From Rhodocollybia butyracea (Eukaryota > Basidiomycota > Agaricomycetes > Agaricales > Omphalotaceae), in the NCBI GenBank assembly GCA_015501585.1, contig JADNRY010000675.1:1-31910 (forward strand): a stretch of DNA of 31,910 nt, given 5' to 3'. The notes under the pieces were generated by a model, which was not told the DNA's origin, ran no database searches, and was given only the letters and a program-made list of their open reading frames with translations. Below, in pieces: positions 1 through 11,500 of this stretch; within the stretch, counting starts at the first letter, position 1; every line of letters begins with the position of its first letter. A program made the position numbers and the translations under genes.

Positions 1-1600
1 CGGAGGCTTGATTAAGTGGTATCACATCATCATAAAGAGCTATACGATCTGGTGTGGCACCAACAGGGTGCAAACGCAACCTGGGATTCAAAACAGAACT
101 CATGGCAAGCACATAGCATTTTGCAGTGGAATAACATACCCCTCCTTTACCACAGCATTGAGATACTCAAGTTCGAGAATCCTATTGTAATCAACAGAGG
201 TCCCAGTTCGAATTTCTTGCTGGAGCTTGGATTGAATTGATAGGTTTCGGGCAACGTGAAGTAGTATGAAGGCAATTGTCTCATGCCCAGCTACCCTGTA
301 TAGTTTAAAACCATAATGTGCAGTGATTAATTAGTTCTAGCAAATTCCGCTTGACGCACAAGAAAGTTGCAATCTATCGATAAAAACATGACTGGAATTA
401 AACAAAAGTGAGTAGTTTCAGAAGCTGCACTTACATTATCAAGTAGTTCAGTGGTAGTTAGCCGAGCTTCCGAGTTGTTCCTGTTGATCAGAATAGACAA
501 TATATCCTTGCCATGAAAAGCATCTGCATTTTCGGAGCTGTCCGTTATAAGTTTTCCTGCCAGTTGATGTATTGTCCTTCCCACTACACCGTCTCGAAAA
601 GCCGGTATGGGTAATCTGGTAATCCAAGGGAAAATGTTGATTAGGATGGGCGCCAAAAACCCTGCGAACGTCCGCGACACAGCCACGTCGTGATGCCAGG
701 CAGAAATGATTGCTTTTGCTTCTGTACTCTCGCCGCCTTTGAAATCATGTCCAAAACAAACTCATCCTATAATATCTAGACTAGCACCGTGTAAGAAAAT
801 GTCCAAAAACCTTGATGAAACTCACGTGCAAGCAGACATAATTGGAACGAAATCCAGGACGCCGTTATTGGTCTTTTCAACAGCAGAACGGAGATTTTGG
901 GTCATCTACTACAACGCATGAGCTATCAATATACCCGAAAAGGGACCGATTGACTTGGTCCACACAAGAGATTATATCGTCAGTCATAGCCTCGACGGTC
1001 GCCGATCTGCATTGGTATATATGTTTTTAGCATGAGCTTTGGTGCATTGGCAGGGACCGTACGTACGTGAACGCTGGTGCTAGCAGTTTGCGTTGGTATC
1101 TATGATCTTTGCCTTCAGCTCCTGCAATACCTTTTCCAACCAGTCTTGTGATGACCCGCCAATACCCAGTTGGTTTCACTAAACACACATACACACGACC
1201 AAGGACCCAATTAGAGGGCTCAGGAAACGCACCATAACTATAAGCATTTTGGAGAATATGGTGAGCAGCAACATTATCTCCCACAATGATCTAGAGCATT
1301 GAAAGACAGGGTTGTAGGTTAGATTTGTCTTATGAAAGGCAAAAAGCTGGTCATTAGTGGTGCACGTACGATGTCGGATTGAAATAGCGCTGCTTTAGTC
1401 CTATACACTAGCCCAACCGATGCTGCCCATTCGATGTACATTTTATAAGCCTCATGTTGGAAATTTTGGAGCTCATGTCCCCAGATCCAGCTTGTTTGCT
1501 TTGAGTACTAGAGTGACAGTGGATTTTGAGCAGTTTGTTGGAGAACTCCAGAGACTTACAGGCATCGGAAGCCTTGGGGTACTAGTACTCCACTTGTGCT
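1..1600 (-). pseudogene. Cytochrome P450 pseudogene, copy 1 (runs off left edge)
   Basis: This is a tandem relative of the P450 at 4457-6756. It aligns almost throughout, with window base 1 matching about base 5047 of that copy, so the heme-binding end lies outside the window. Recognisable parts on the minus strand are the remnant of exon 1 (near 1555-1600), the C-helix exon with GAEGKDHRYQRKLLAPAF (about 1070-1180), the exon with FAGFLAPILINIFPWITRL (327-790), and an I-helix with AGHET. Lesions seen directly: codon CGA has become TGA at 762-764; the AG acceptor before that exon is GG (787-788); the GT donor after the 14-nt microexon is AT (376-377); and the I-helix has lost 12 bases in frame, turning HETTAVTIA into HETIA. 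Similarity stops abruptly at 1600 inside exon 1, so the start codon and membrane anchor are missing. These defects together argue for a dead gene. Confidence 0.85.
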
Positions 1601-1897
1601 GGACATTACGAGTCCTGAATGTAATGAAGGGGTTTTCTGCCCACAAAAATGACAGTCCTGACGCTATGGCCGGTTTCGCGTGGGAATTTTGTCCCGATTA
1701 GGGTTGATCTTGTCCAAATTCCCCGACTCTGACCGAAGGGAAGAGAGGGTCTTGTGAACCTCGTTTCTTATCTGATCCTTCAGATTTCTGCTATGACGCA
1801 ATACTTCGCACACTGATTGGATGATGCTCTTTGGCGATAACGTTTTCACAGGTTTCGACCACTACAACTCTATCGCCGTACGTATCATCATATCCAC

Positions 1898-2035
1898 TTC
1901 TGCCGCTGTATCTTGTTTCTAGGACCACTTTTACCATTACACTTCTGCTGCCACATCTTGTTTCTAGGACCACTTTTACTGTTACCTCTGCCACCATATC
2001 TTGTTTCTAGGATCACTTTTGCTGTTATGAATGCT
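1898..2035. repeat. Three-unit tandem repeat, period about 43-45 bp
   Basis: The core TCTTGTTTCTAGGACCACTT begins at 1911 and 1956, and at 1999 with one change (GATCACTT). Each core is preceded by a variable CTTCTGCCGC-like lead and followed by TTTACCATTA-like bases. The spacings are 45 and 43 bases. Nothing suggests that it codes. Confidence 0.8.
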
Positions 2036-2194
2036 ATGTATACAGTACAGTATGAGAGATTTTTCTCAGTGAAAAGACGATCCTGGGCCATCATACCAAT
2101 GCTGTTGAATTCGCTTCCTTTTTCTATGTTTACAGTGCTTCCTCAGATGATTGGGAAGAGGTTTAAAACTCGGAAGGCTGCTATATGTTTGATA

Positions 2195-2450
2195 TGCTTG
2201 CAAATGTGGTGAATTTGTTGATATTGAAGATGATAATATGTTTGAGCATGTTGGCCCAGGCTATAGGCAAGTATTCGGCTCCGCATTGGCTTCTGAGATG
2301 ATGCAAGTTGATTCAGAATTCTGGTGGAGTTGATCATGTACTTCTTCGGAAGAGTGTTTTGAAAAAGGTTGAAGGTGTGTTTCATTGCACAGATGAGGAT
2401 GATGTATCACAGATGGTGAATGCGTTACTCCACTTGTAGCTTGAAGACAT
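2195..2450 (+). pseudogene. Unidentified broken coding remnant
   Basis: One plus-strand frame reads CKCGEFVDIEDDNMFEHVGP and continues GYRQVFGSALASEMMQVDSE before a stop. A shifted frame then reads DHVLLRKSVLKKVEGVFHCT and DEDDVSQMVNALLHL. The acidic, low-stop character across one frame change looks like a decayed gene rather than random sequence. No family is recognised; it could come from a transposon. Confidence 0.3.
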
Positions 2451-3182
2451 TTCTGTTGATCAACCCAAACTCATCTGTACATCGTGTAAGTGTTCAAGTT
2501 CTTTTGACCTACCGCGATAACTGTAAATCAAGGTGGACATAAACACGTCAAGCTATTCACCTCTGACAAAATTCAAACTGTAGTTTCATTCCTCAATCAT
2601 TAATGTAGTACCATTTTTTGTAATGATAACCAACGCTTTCGCCTCTACATTGAAAAACTAACAATACAATAACACCATAACATATATGAGCACATGCAAT
2701 AATTAGCTTATGAAAACACTGGTACAAAACACCAACACTTCACGTGCACGCCCAACCGCTACCGACCACTTACTTACAGCAAAGAAAGCAGTCCATCATT
2801 CAACCACAACACTGAGCATTATCCTCCACTTCTACAACTAATAACCAAAGGAGAAAGTCTGGTTCGGACCCGATCTCAGAGTCGGGGACTTGCCGTGCTT
2901 CACACGGCGTTACAGATAGGGAGAGTCGTTTCACCATATTTGGGAATGTCAAAGCGTTTGGCATGTGATGCTCTTTGATTTATTCTGATTCTTGCCGTTC
3001 CAGTTGCACGTCTTATCGCCTCTGATCTGCAAATTCTTGGTGCAGTGCACTCTTTCCTGCCACATGGCATTTAGTATTAGTTGCCCGCTCTTTAGCTTTT
3101 TATCTTTCGCCAGTGATACTGATTTTTTCCATTCAAGGTTTTATAACTAGTGTTTTACAGGACTCGTACCTGCCATGCGCTT

Positions 3183-3570
3183 GGCGCAGTGGCCCACACT
3201 CACAAGTATCTCCAGAACAAGTAAGACATCCCAAGGATGAAAGCACCAAGAGGAAACAAATAATCGTTGCCAATCATGATCGTTGGTCCGTGCAATGAAA
3301 AGGACAAGGTGGTGACTTTGTTGCTCAGTGTGGTGTATAACAGGGACCGTGTCTTCAATCCTATCACGCCCAATATCCGGACTTATGTCGCATGACGCAA
3401 GTAATTGTGGAGAATCAGCTATGGTCGAAAGAATATATTTCAGCTGAAGCTCTGAAGATCGACCAATTAGAATCCAGGAATCTAGATACCGACACATACA
3501 TAGGAGGAGATAAAGTTTCAATTTACCTCTCGAGCGATGGATCGAGTTGCGAGGTCGCCATGTCATATTG
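3183..3570 (-). pseudogene. P450 exon-1 and promoter remnant, copy 3
   Basis: On the minus strand an ATG at about 3280 opens MIGNDYLFPLGAFILGMSYL, matching the membrane-anchor exon of the P450 at 6643-6756 (MNGNSYSFPLSAFILGMSYL). A TGA follows shortly after FWRYL, and the rest of the exon (VWATAPSAW) continues to a GT at the equivalent splice site. The sequence upstream, about 3300-3560, also matches the region upstream of the intact copy (both contain GTGTGGTGTATAACAG). No second exon can be found to the left, so only promoter and exon 1 survive. It overlaps in content with the exon-1 end of copy 1, so it is a separate copy and not the missing start of that one. Confidence 0.7.
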
Positions 3571-4456
3571 ACTCATACAGCTCGTCCAAAACGTGCAGAA
3601 GATAAACGTTCATGCCAATCAGGGTAAATTAAGCTATCGAGAGTACAGATATAATCTCCCAATGACCGATACCCAGTCTATAATCAGTTGGATCTTATCG
3701 GATACATGAATATCAATGATTTCAGTGTACTTCATATTGTTCATTGGAGGCTGCGAGACGGCGTAGGGGGCGCCTGGTCCTGGTGACAGTGTCCGCGGCG
3801 CGCATGAAAAGACCAATACTGCCCGGTTTTCTTTCCTTTCCAGGCCTCTAGCTGAGGTTTAACACCCCTTGACCACAGTTGAGTATGAGTCAATTTTAAC
3901 TAAATAGTATCTAGATTGCGCTGAACTCGCGCCGAGCAAAGACATCAAGGAAAACCCAAGCTCCTTTTACAAGCGTAACCGCGCTGGCTCTTGCGAAACT
4001 TGGGAGAATATCTTCACTGTTTCTACGTGGAAAACAACTTGCTGTTGGATTTGGGATTTGTCATTCCAAGCTCGTAATCTTACGTAGGTACAAAACTGTA
4101 GTCAGCAGATGCTTCTGCATCCGTTTGTCTCTCTCTTCTGACCGTCACGGAGAGGACAACTGGGAATACACTCGTTGCTGTCTGTTTACCCTCAGGAGCC
4201 TATCACAACACTTGCCCTCATTCTTCGTAGCATGTCAATCAATCTCAGTTAATCTGCAGGGTGCTATGGCTCTCGACCGACGCGTCCGGTCAGTATTACT
4301 ATGGTGCTGTACAAGCTACAACTCGCCAACACCCGAATCTGCTGCGAAAAAAACATATTAAAATGGTCCTTCCCTTGTCGCGTTTGAGTGTGAAGCCTTT
4401 TCACTTCAAACTCGTAAATTTGGCCTGAATTCATACATGCGTTTTACATCGACATA
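3571..4456. other. Intergenic, no gene recognised
   Basis: This lies between P450 copy 3 and the 3' end of P450 copy 2. A short minus-strand reading frame at 3634-3816 and a plus-strand one at 4125-4361 have no recognisable domains and no supporting splice sites. I see no RNA gene or repeat here. Confidence 0.4.
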
Positions 4457-6756
4457 TTACAGTTCTGGAGCCAGGGATACTTTGAGTGGCATCGACGCCG
4501 CCTTTCCATCAGCAAAGGATTGCAAGGTCACAGCTATCTGCTGAGTAATCTTCGCCTCAGTAAGCCTAAATTCAAACGAGCGTACAAGAGCAGCAATAGC
4601 TATCTTGAGTTCCAACACACCTGAAATAAAAGGGGGCTCAGAAATTGAAATTTCATTGAAAATGTTGAATATATGCAGAGAGGCTCACCAAGGTCGATAA
4701 CCCATGCAACTGCGTGGTCCGTCCGCTGAATTTATCAATCAATTAACCTCAGTGGTTTGGAAAGCTCCATTGAAGGACGTACAAAATGAAGACACTCCGG
4801 CCCAAGGTCCGGAGGGAAGTTTGTCTGTCGGAGGAACCCTTCCAAGCTCGATCCATCGTTCAGGTATAAATTCATCTGCGTCGTTCCCCCATATTTGTTT
4901 ATTGGCGTTGAGAAGGGTCCAAGGAATCCGGAGTACCTGGCATGGACCGTCAGTTGAGCGCGCTGATAACAACTGGTAGCAATGAGGTAGAAACCAACTT
5001 GACCAGCTTTGACCACGAATGAAGATATCATTTCTCCACTTTCAGTGCGGATGGCTTGATTAAGTGGTATCACATCATCTTGAAGAGCTATGCGATCTGC
5101 CGGCGGACCAACGGGGTACAAACGTAGCCTGGGGTTCGAAACAGAGCTCATGGCAAGCACATAACATTTTTGATTGGACTAACATACCCTTCCTTTACCA
5201 CAGCATTGAGATACTCAAGTTCGTGAACACTTTTGTAATCAAGAGAGGTCCCAGTTCGAATTTCGTGCTGGAGCTTGGATTGAATAGAGGGATTTTGGGC
5301 AAGGTGAAATAGTATGAAGGCAATGGTGACTGCAGTTGTCTCATGTCCAGCTACCCTGTATAGTTAAAACCATAATGTGCAATGATTAATCGATCCCAGA
5401 AGACCGTGACACCGCTCGACGCACAAGAAAGTTGTAATCTACCAATGGATACATAACTGGAATCAAACAAGGTGAGCAGTTTTAGAAGCTGCACTTACAT
5501 TGTCAAGCAGTTCAGTGGTAGTTAGTCGAGCTTCCGAGTTGTTCCCGCTGATCAGGGTAGACAATATATCCTTGCCATGAAAAGTATCTGCGTTTTCGGA
5601 GCTGTCCGTTATAAGCTTTCCGGCCAGTTGATGTATCGTCCGTCTCACCACACCGTCTCGAAAAGCCGGTATGGGTAACCTGGTAATCCAAGGGAAAACA
5701 CTGATCAGGATGGGCGCCATGAACCCTGCGAATGTCCGCGACACAACCACGTCGTGATGCCAGGCAGAAATGATTGCTTTTGCTTCTGAACTCTCCCCAC
5801 CTTTGAAATCATGTCCAAAACAAACTCGTCCTATAATATCTAGACTAGAGCTGTGTAAGAAAATCTCCAAAAACCTTGGTGAAACTCACGTGCAAGCAGA
5901 CATGATAGGAACGAAATCCAGGACGTCGTTATTGGTCGTTTCGACAGCAGAACGGAGATTTCGGGTCATCTGCTACAACGCATGAGCTATCAATATACCC
6001 GAAAAGGAACCCATCGACCTGGTCTACACAAGAAATTATATCATCAGTCATAGCCTCGACTGTACCTGATCTGCATTGGTACATATGTTGTTAGCATGAA
6101 CCTTGTCGGTTGGCAGGGACCGTACGTACGTGAAGGCTGGTGCTAACAGTTTGCGTTGGTATCTATGATCTTCGCCTTCAGCTCCTGCAAGACCTTTTCC
6201 GATGAGTCTTGTGATGGCCCGCCGATACCCTGCTGCTTTCACTAGACACATATGAGCATGACCAAGGACCCAATTGGCAAGGCTTGGGAGACGCACCATA
6301 ACTATAAGCATTTTGGAGTATATGGTGAGCAGCAACGTTATCTCCCACAATGATCTAGAGCATCGAAGACAGACAGAGTTGTAGGTTAGATTTGTCTTAT
6401 GAGAGTCAACAATTTGATTATTAGTGGTGCACGTACGATATTGGATTGAAATAGCGCTGCTTTAGTCCTATATACTAGCCCAACCGATGCTGCCCACTCG
6501 ATGTACATTTCATAAGCCTCATGTTGGAAAATTTCGAGCTCATGTCCCCAGATCCAGCTTGTTTGCTTTGAGTACTAGAATGACAGTGGATTTTGAGCAG
6601 ATAATCAGGCAAGTTTATTAAAGGACTCGGCGAGAGACTTACAGGCATTGGAAGCTTTTGGGCAGTACTCCACTTATGCTGCATATATTTCCAGAACAAG
6701 TAGGACATCCCAAGGATGAAAGCACTGAGAGGAAACGAGTAACTATTGCCATTCAT
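4457..6756 (-). CDS. Cytochrome P450, nearly intact copy 2 (13 exons)
   Basis: A membrane-bound fungal P450 monooxygenase. Exons on the minus strand: 6643-6756, 6437-6574, 6297-6354, 6130-6241, 6019-6070, 5890-5969, 5499-5850, 5443-5456, 5188-5355, 4999-5128, 4783-4936, 4689-4725, 4457-4620. In order the protein has an N-terminal anchor (SAFILGMSYLFW), the C-helix (GEDHRYQRKLLAPAF), the I-helix AGHETT, the K-helix ExxR as EGLRLYP split by an intron, the PERW motif (DEFIPERW) and the heme loop FSDGPRSCMG with its cysteine. Phases agree at every junction except the last: exon 12 leaves two bases, while the conserved C-terminal frame (VLELKIAIAALVRSFEF) in exon 13 needs one. A single extra C near 4691 would explain it. 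Corrected length is about 523 residues, normal for a P450. It resembles basidiomycete CYP5150/CYP5037-type enzymes; the substrate is unknown. It may be a recent pseudogene or carry an altered C-terminus. Confidence 0.85.
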
Positions 6757-7300
6757 GATAGCTGCTGTCTTGCGTGTGGTGTATAACAGAGACGTGCCTT
6801 TGAGCTTTAATCCTAACCCAACGACTTGTGTCGCATGAGGTACCTGTCAGTACCTGTCAGGTAATTATAGTTGCGAAGCCTGACTGAGGTAGATGGAAAA
6901 TCAGCCATCGTTCGAAAGGATACACTCAGCCGATGACCAATTACCGACACATAGGAAGAGATAAGGTTTCCCAGTCTATGTACTTACTTTGACCACAGAA
7001 TAAATGCTGTGAGAGACTTTTCGGCCATTCCCACTAAAGTCTAGCGCGCCCATCATATATCGAGACATAAAGGGTATACGAGCCTCACGAAAATTTTTTC
7101 ATGTTTTACAGCTCGTCAAAAACACATTAGCTTCAGGTTTGAGTCCATACGCGCAGAAGAAAGGCTTGACATGCGGGAGACCCGCTGTTCTACGAGCTAT
7201 CGATACAGATGCAGCAAGGTTGTTAAATATAATATTAAGGGTGTCCAAATATCTAAAAGTCCAAGTACAGCTGAAAGGAGGGACGTACGGAAATCCACCA
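6757..7300. promoter_or_regulatory. Upstream region of P450 copy 2
   Basis: This 544-base stretch separates the P450 start from the end of the M50B-like gene. Its first 240 bases match the region upstream of the exon-1 remnant at 3300-3560, so the promoter was duplicated with the gene. A direct repeat of GTACCTGTCA occurs twice in tandem near 6838-6860. No TATA box can be assigned with confidence. Confidence 0.4.
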
Positions 7301-8577
7301 TTATACAACGAGGCCCACCACCACCGCCAAAACCAGAGCAAATGTACCCTGTGACGCGGTCAGCGGCACTGCGTCGCTGCCTGGGACAGGCAAAAATACA
7401 GAACTGTCTTGCTTCTGCTGCGCTGCACTCTCTTTAAACGCCGCTAGACCAACGAGAATTCCGGCAATGAAGAAGATGAAAGATATGAAGAGCCAAAGAA
7501 CACCCCATGCTGCATGCGATACAATTATCAGAGCCTTGAGCTGGAAAGACGCGGAAAACACATACCTTGAGATGGACAACATCCACATATTTTGGCAAAC
7601 TGCGACGCGTCGGAAGAGTTCACTTTACGGGATATGGTATCATCTATGCAATGGTCAAGAAATGTGACTTTCGTCGCGATAAGAGTAGCTCACCGATAAT
7701 ATCCCACAGGCAGTACAAGCAGCTCATCACTCCGATGAATAACACAAGATATCGTAAGGCTACTCCACCCGCAACGAACCAGAATAAAACAATCAGCCCT
7801 GTCATACCCAGGATGAGGACCCATGTCCTGTCGAAGCGAATAAGGCATAACCAATTCAAACCAGAGCAAATTACTCACAACCAGTCTCTTCTGGCCCACC
7901 AGAGGGTAAACAAAAAGAACACAGCAAGAACTATACTCGCAACTTTACTGGCATTTGTGTCGAATCCACACGCAATAAGAGCTGCACCAATGAGGGAAGA
8001 TCCGAGATACCCTGCCGGAAGGGTGAGAGCTGGTATACCGCCCGACATCCGGGTAGCACCACCTTCATCGGCTAAAGGAAACAGATTATTTCTGGGAAAG
8101 GATGAAACAGATGGATGGCTTACGATCTAGCTCGATGGAATGTATGGATGCGCAGGTGAGAAGACCCATGAACGCATGGGACATCTAGACCAAGCCATCA
8201 AATATTGCACGCACAGAAACAGAAGCTTCATACCTCGTGAAATCCAACAGTTAACAGCCTTAGGAGGTTGGATGAACAGATTCAGCTAGGAAACCCTGCT
8301 CGTTTAGAGAAGAAACGCACTTGAAAGGATATACTAGGAATCGTCAGCCGCAGTCAGACAGAAAGTCCACAAGAAACTCACTAATCCAGCTCAAGAAGGG
8401 AATATGCCACAATATTCCTATTACCAAGATATAACAGCCAGCAACAATCAAAGTCGTTCGTTGCGTCGCATTCGGAGCCAGGGTATTTGCCATGTCTCGG
8501 GTGATGAGCTGGTGTAAATAGCTTGACGCAAAAGTTCCAGCTCCATCGGAAATTGTATCGGGACCCGTCGTGTACAT
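7301..8577 (-). CDS. Peptidase M50B-like membrane protein (8 exons)
   Basis: Intact on the minus strand. Exons: 8382-8577, 8321-8333, 8234-8258, 8124-8184, 7879-8071, 7694-7827, 7566-7643, 7301-7509, giving 302 residues. All phases agree once a 13-nt exon (8321-8333) is recognised; it supplies the YPFK of WIIYPFKLLTVGFHE. The zinc-binding motif HEMSH (residues 77-81) is split by an intron after the glutamate. After it come SIELDPDEGGATRM, TLPAGYLGSSLIGAALIACG and several hydrophobic segments (VLILGMTGLIVLFWFVAGG; AWGVLWLFISFIFFIAGILV). This order fits the fungal and plant peptidase M50B-like family, predicted multi-span membrane metalloproteases of unknown substrate. A second ATG at 8493 is a possible alternative start; the longer form is preferred because relatives carry a similar short leader before the TTLIVAG segment. 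The neighbouring P450 is on the same strand. Confidence 0.88.
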
Positions 8578-11500
8578 TGAGGTGGAGGAGCGTCCGGTCG
8601 TGAGCCAAAAGTCTGGCGTATTACTACTAGAAGATCTTGAAAGTCGTTAAGAGCAGAAAAGTTTGAACGTGGAGTTGAGAAAAACGCTGCGGATTTAGAA
8701 CATTGCCTCACAATGCCATCCCAAGCTTGGCGCCGCGTGGCGCTTAATTGTTCTCCGATGAGCTACTTACATAATAATAATGTAGCCTGGTCATCGCAAA
8801 TCGGTTTGATACTGCTACAAATGTCCCGCTTTGACTGTTCTGTCAGTCTGTCCTCGTTATCTTGTGTGGTCACCGATAAGGCTTCTGGACCACATTTCTA
8901 CGGAAATTTCAGCACTAACTTCCCATCTCATAGCCAAACCATTTGCTCCATTTTGGCTCGACTCAACGGCCGCAAGAGATTAATTAAACAGCGGCATATC
9001 ATGTTCTCTGCTTATTGAATAGTTCCCAAGAAAAAAAGACCGAATAGAACGATGCAGAGCGAGAGTTTCAGTGAAATAAAGGCGACCAAATCAAGAGATA
9101 GCTAGCCGCACCATTAAACATCCCCCAAGAATACCACCACAGGCCTGGATAACTCTAATAATACCCTTCGCCCTGCAAGTAATTCGGAAATTGATGGGGT
9201 GTAGGAAATGGAGGAAGAAGAGAGGTTGTACTCCATGGTGGGTTTGTACGAAGATGAAGGCGACGGAAAGGCGATGGATAGACCAGGAGAAAAGGATGGT
9301 GTCCCGGGCTGAGCCACTGACTGGACTGGGACTCGGAGATCCGTGGTTGCGTTAGGGCTCGATTGCGCCTATCCTGTTTCCTGTAGTTCAGCTTTCGCTC
9401 TCGCATCTTCGAGTTTTCTGCGCCTCATCAATCTTTTCTGGCTCTGGCTCTTTGGAGTTGCTTGTTTTTTTTACTGTCCCAGAGAGGAGTCACTGTTTCA
9501 GCTTCCGTTTGCCGAGGCTCAACTTGATATGTAGCCACTGTGCCACATCTGCCGACGCATTCTGTATCTTCGAAGGCCGAGTAAACTTCCTACATCTCCA
9601 TCCTTAGCTCCCATTACGTTTGTGGCCAATGCCGTGATTCATTTTCGTATGAGTACACGGTCAAGACGCCGAAATCGTGTTCCGCCATTCTCTCTGCGTG
9701 GTGGATCTCGAGCAAGCACTCGTGCACGATCACGTGTAACAAGCGTGCAGCGCATAAAGCGGCGCACTCAACTGATTTCATTCTGCCGTTTCGCAATCTG
9801 GAAAACTGCTAAAAGGCAAGGTTGAAAGAATTTCAAGCGTTCTGCAACAAGAAACACTCAATACTGATACTGCGCCACGTTAGAAAGATTATCAACAGTT
9901 ATCAACTCTCTGCTATGACTCGGACCATTCTGAATACAATCCTTCCACTTTGGCCCTCAACTCTTCTGGAGCTTCTTTTCAGTATCGGTCGCGCTGTTGC
10001 TAGAGTCACGATGCACTTGGTGTGACCACATATGGCAAAAACAAGGCCTGTGGGACAATTTGTTCAGTGGTTTTTGGTAATCTATCGGACTACTAACAGA
10101 ATCTGGTAACACGTGCTTTTGCATTGCCATTGTCCATGTTATAATTTCTAAAGCCTCAGAGTCAACCTCACCGTATACACCATTTGTTGCAAAAATTTCA
10201 AGTGAACAACCTAGGGCGGTCTCCAAAGATATTGTTGACAGTCGACACATTGGTACTACCGGATCTCGCGACGTTGTGGCGAAGGTAAAAATACCTCCCA
10301 AGAACATGACACTCAAGCTCCTAACAGCTGGCCTGCCGTTTTCTCTCGAGCACTGGAACCACATACGGGTTTAATCTGTCGACTTTACCTCCGGGTTTAG
10401 GGAGGCTCATGTTGTACAAGTTTTCCAGACTCATGACTGTATGCTGTCTTTTTTAGAGCATCTAGCTTCTGCTGCTCCTTTCTGATGGTGCGCAGCGCTT
10501 GCACACTGCACGTAGATTTTGCGAAGATTGATCGTGGCCGACTTTCGACAACAGTACCATTCGCCATAATGTACTGTAGTACACGCAGAAAGTCGGCCTG
10601 TGTTTGAACTATGACTGTAAGGCGCATCTTTTCTTCCCATCTCTCGCCCGGGGCTCCAACTTGACTTTACTTTTTCCAGCTCAAGCTGTCGTTTCCTGGG
10701 ACGATCCCAGATCTCGTGAAAGCTTCTGCCTCGGGTCTTTATAGCATTAACTTCAAGCTCTGCGCCCACTGCCTCCTTCATCCCCGACCCACCGTCAACG
10801 TCCAAACCCCAAGTTACAACCATTACTGGGGCCGTGAACGTTGAACGAGATGATGCTATTACTTGGCTCGAATATGAACTAGGAAACTTGTATTTGTTGC
10901 GTCTACCAAGAAAGTCTACCATATCGGAATCGCAAATAATGGACTGAATCGCCAATCCAAGAATCAGACACAGGCCTTTCTGTGTTAAATACTCACGTGG
11001 ATGAGATAATCCGTCTACTGGATTTTCCGGAAACATCGTGCTTCCCGATGGCAAGGTGCGGACTGATGCTACTCAGGCATTGGGGAACACAGTCAAACAG
11101 TCATCAAAAGCTTTACAGCTCATGAAAGATGTCAAAGATGTATCGCAGGCCGTAAGCACCTATCCGACTTTTTCGCTTCCTCGTATACTTGGATCTCATC
11201 TTTTTTAACGGAACGAACAGATTTGTGATATGATCACCGAGACTGAACAATATTAGCTCTCGTCCTCGAGAATGCCTTCAAGTTGTATCAAGGACCAAGA
11301 GAACCCATTTCACAATACACTTTGGCAATTGAACTTGTCTCTTTGTCTGTGGATGGGACTACACTCAGGGGGCCCAAAGAATAGGGGCTCTATGGTAAAT
11401 AATAAACTGTATGTTGAATGCCGTCCCACAATTTTATACGAAGTTCATGAAATAAGTAAGCAGAGAGGCGATGAGTAAACTCATTTTCGACTACATAAGT

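Larger units (their letters stand above)
1601..3182. other. Gene-poor patch with repeat and coding debris
   Basis: No intact gene is visible between P450 copy 1 and the exon-1 remnant. The stretch holds a three-unit tandem repeat (1898-2035), a broken coding-like stretch on the plus strand (about 2195-2450, listed separately) and two adjacent perfect hairpins near 2869-2908. The remainder, especially 2520-2820, is AT-rich and shows nothing I can name. It may be material inserted between P450 copies. Confidence 0.4.

Noticed and set aside
1606..1616. TACGAGTCCTG shared in inverted orientation with 3157-3170, suggesting an inversion breakpoint
   Set aside because: An 11-base match is expected about once by chance between two regions of this size, and nothing flanks it.
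2869..2910. Possible tRNA gene
   Set aside because: There are two hairpins but no acceptor stem, no T-loop consensus (GGTTCRA) and no polymerase III boxes in the right places.
7567..8130. 187-codon open frame on the plus strand
   Set aside because: It is the antisense shadow of the M50B-like exons, whose minus-strand frame has conserved motifs and correct splice phases.
9114..9406. Ser/Pro-rich minus-strand frame as a gene
   Set aside because: No signal peptide, domain or convincing neighbouring exon was found, and overlapping frames are equally open.
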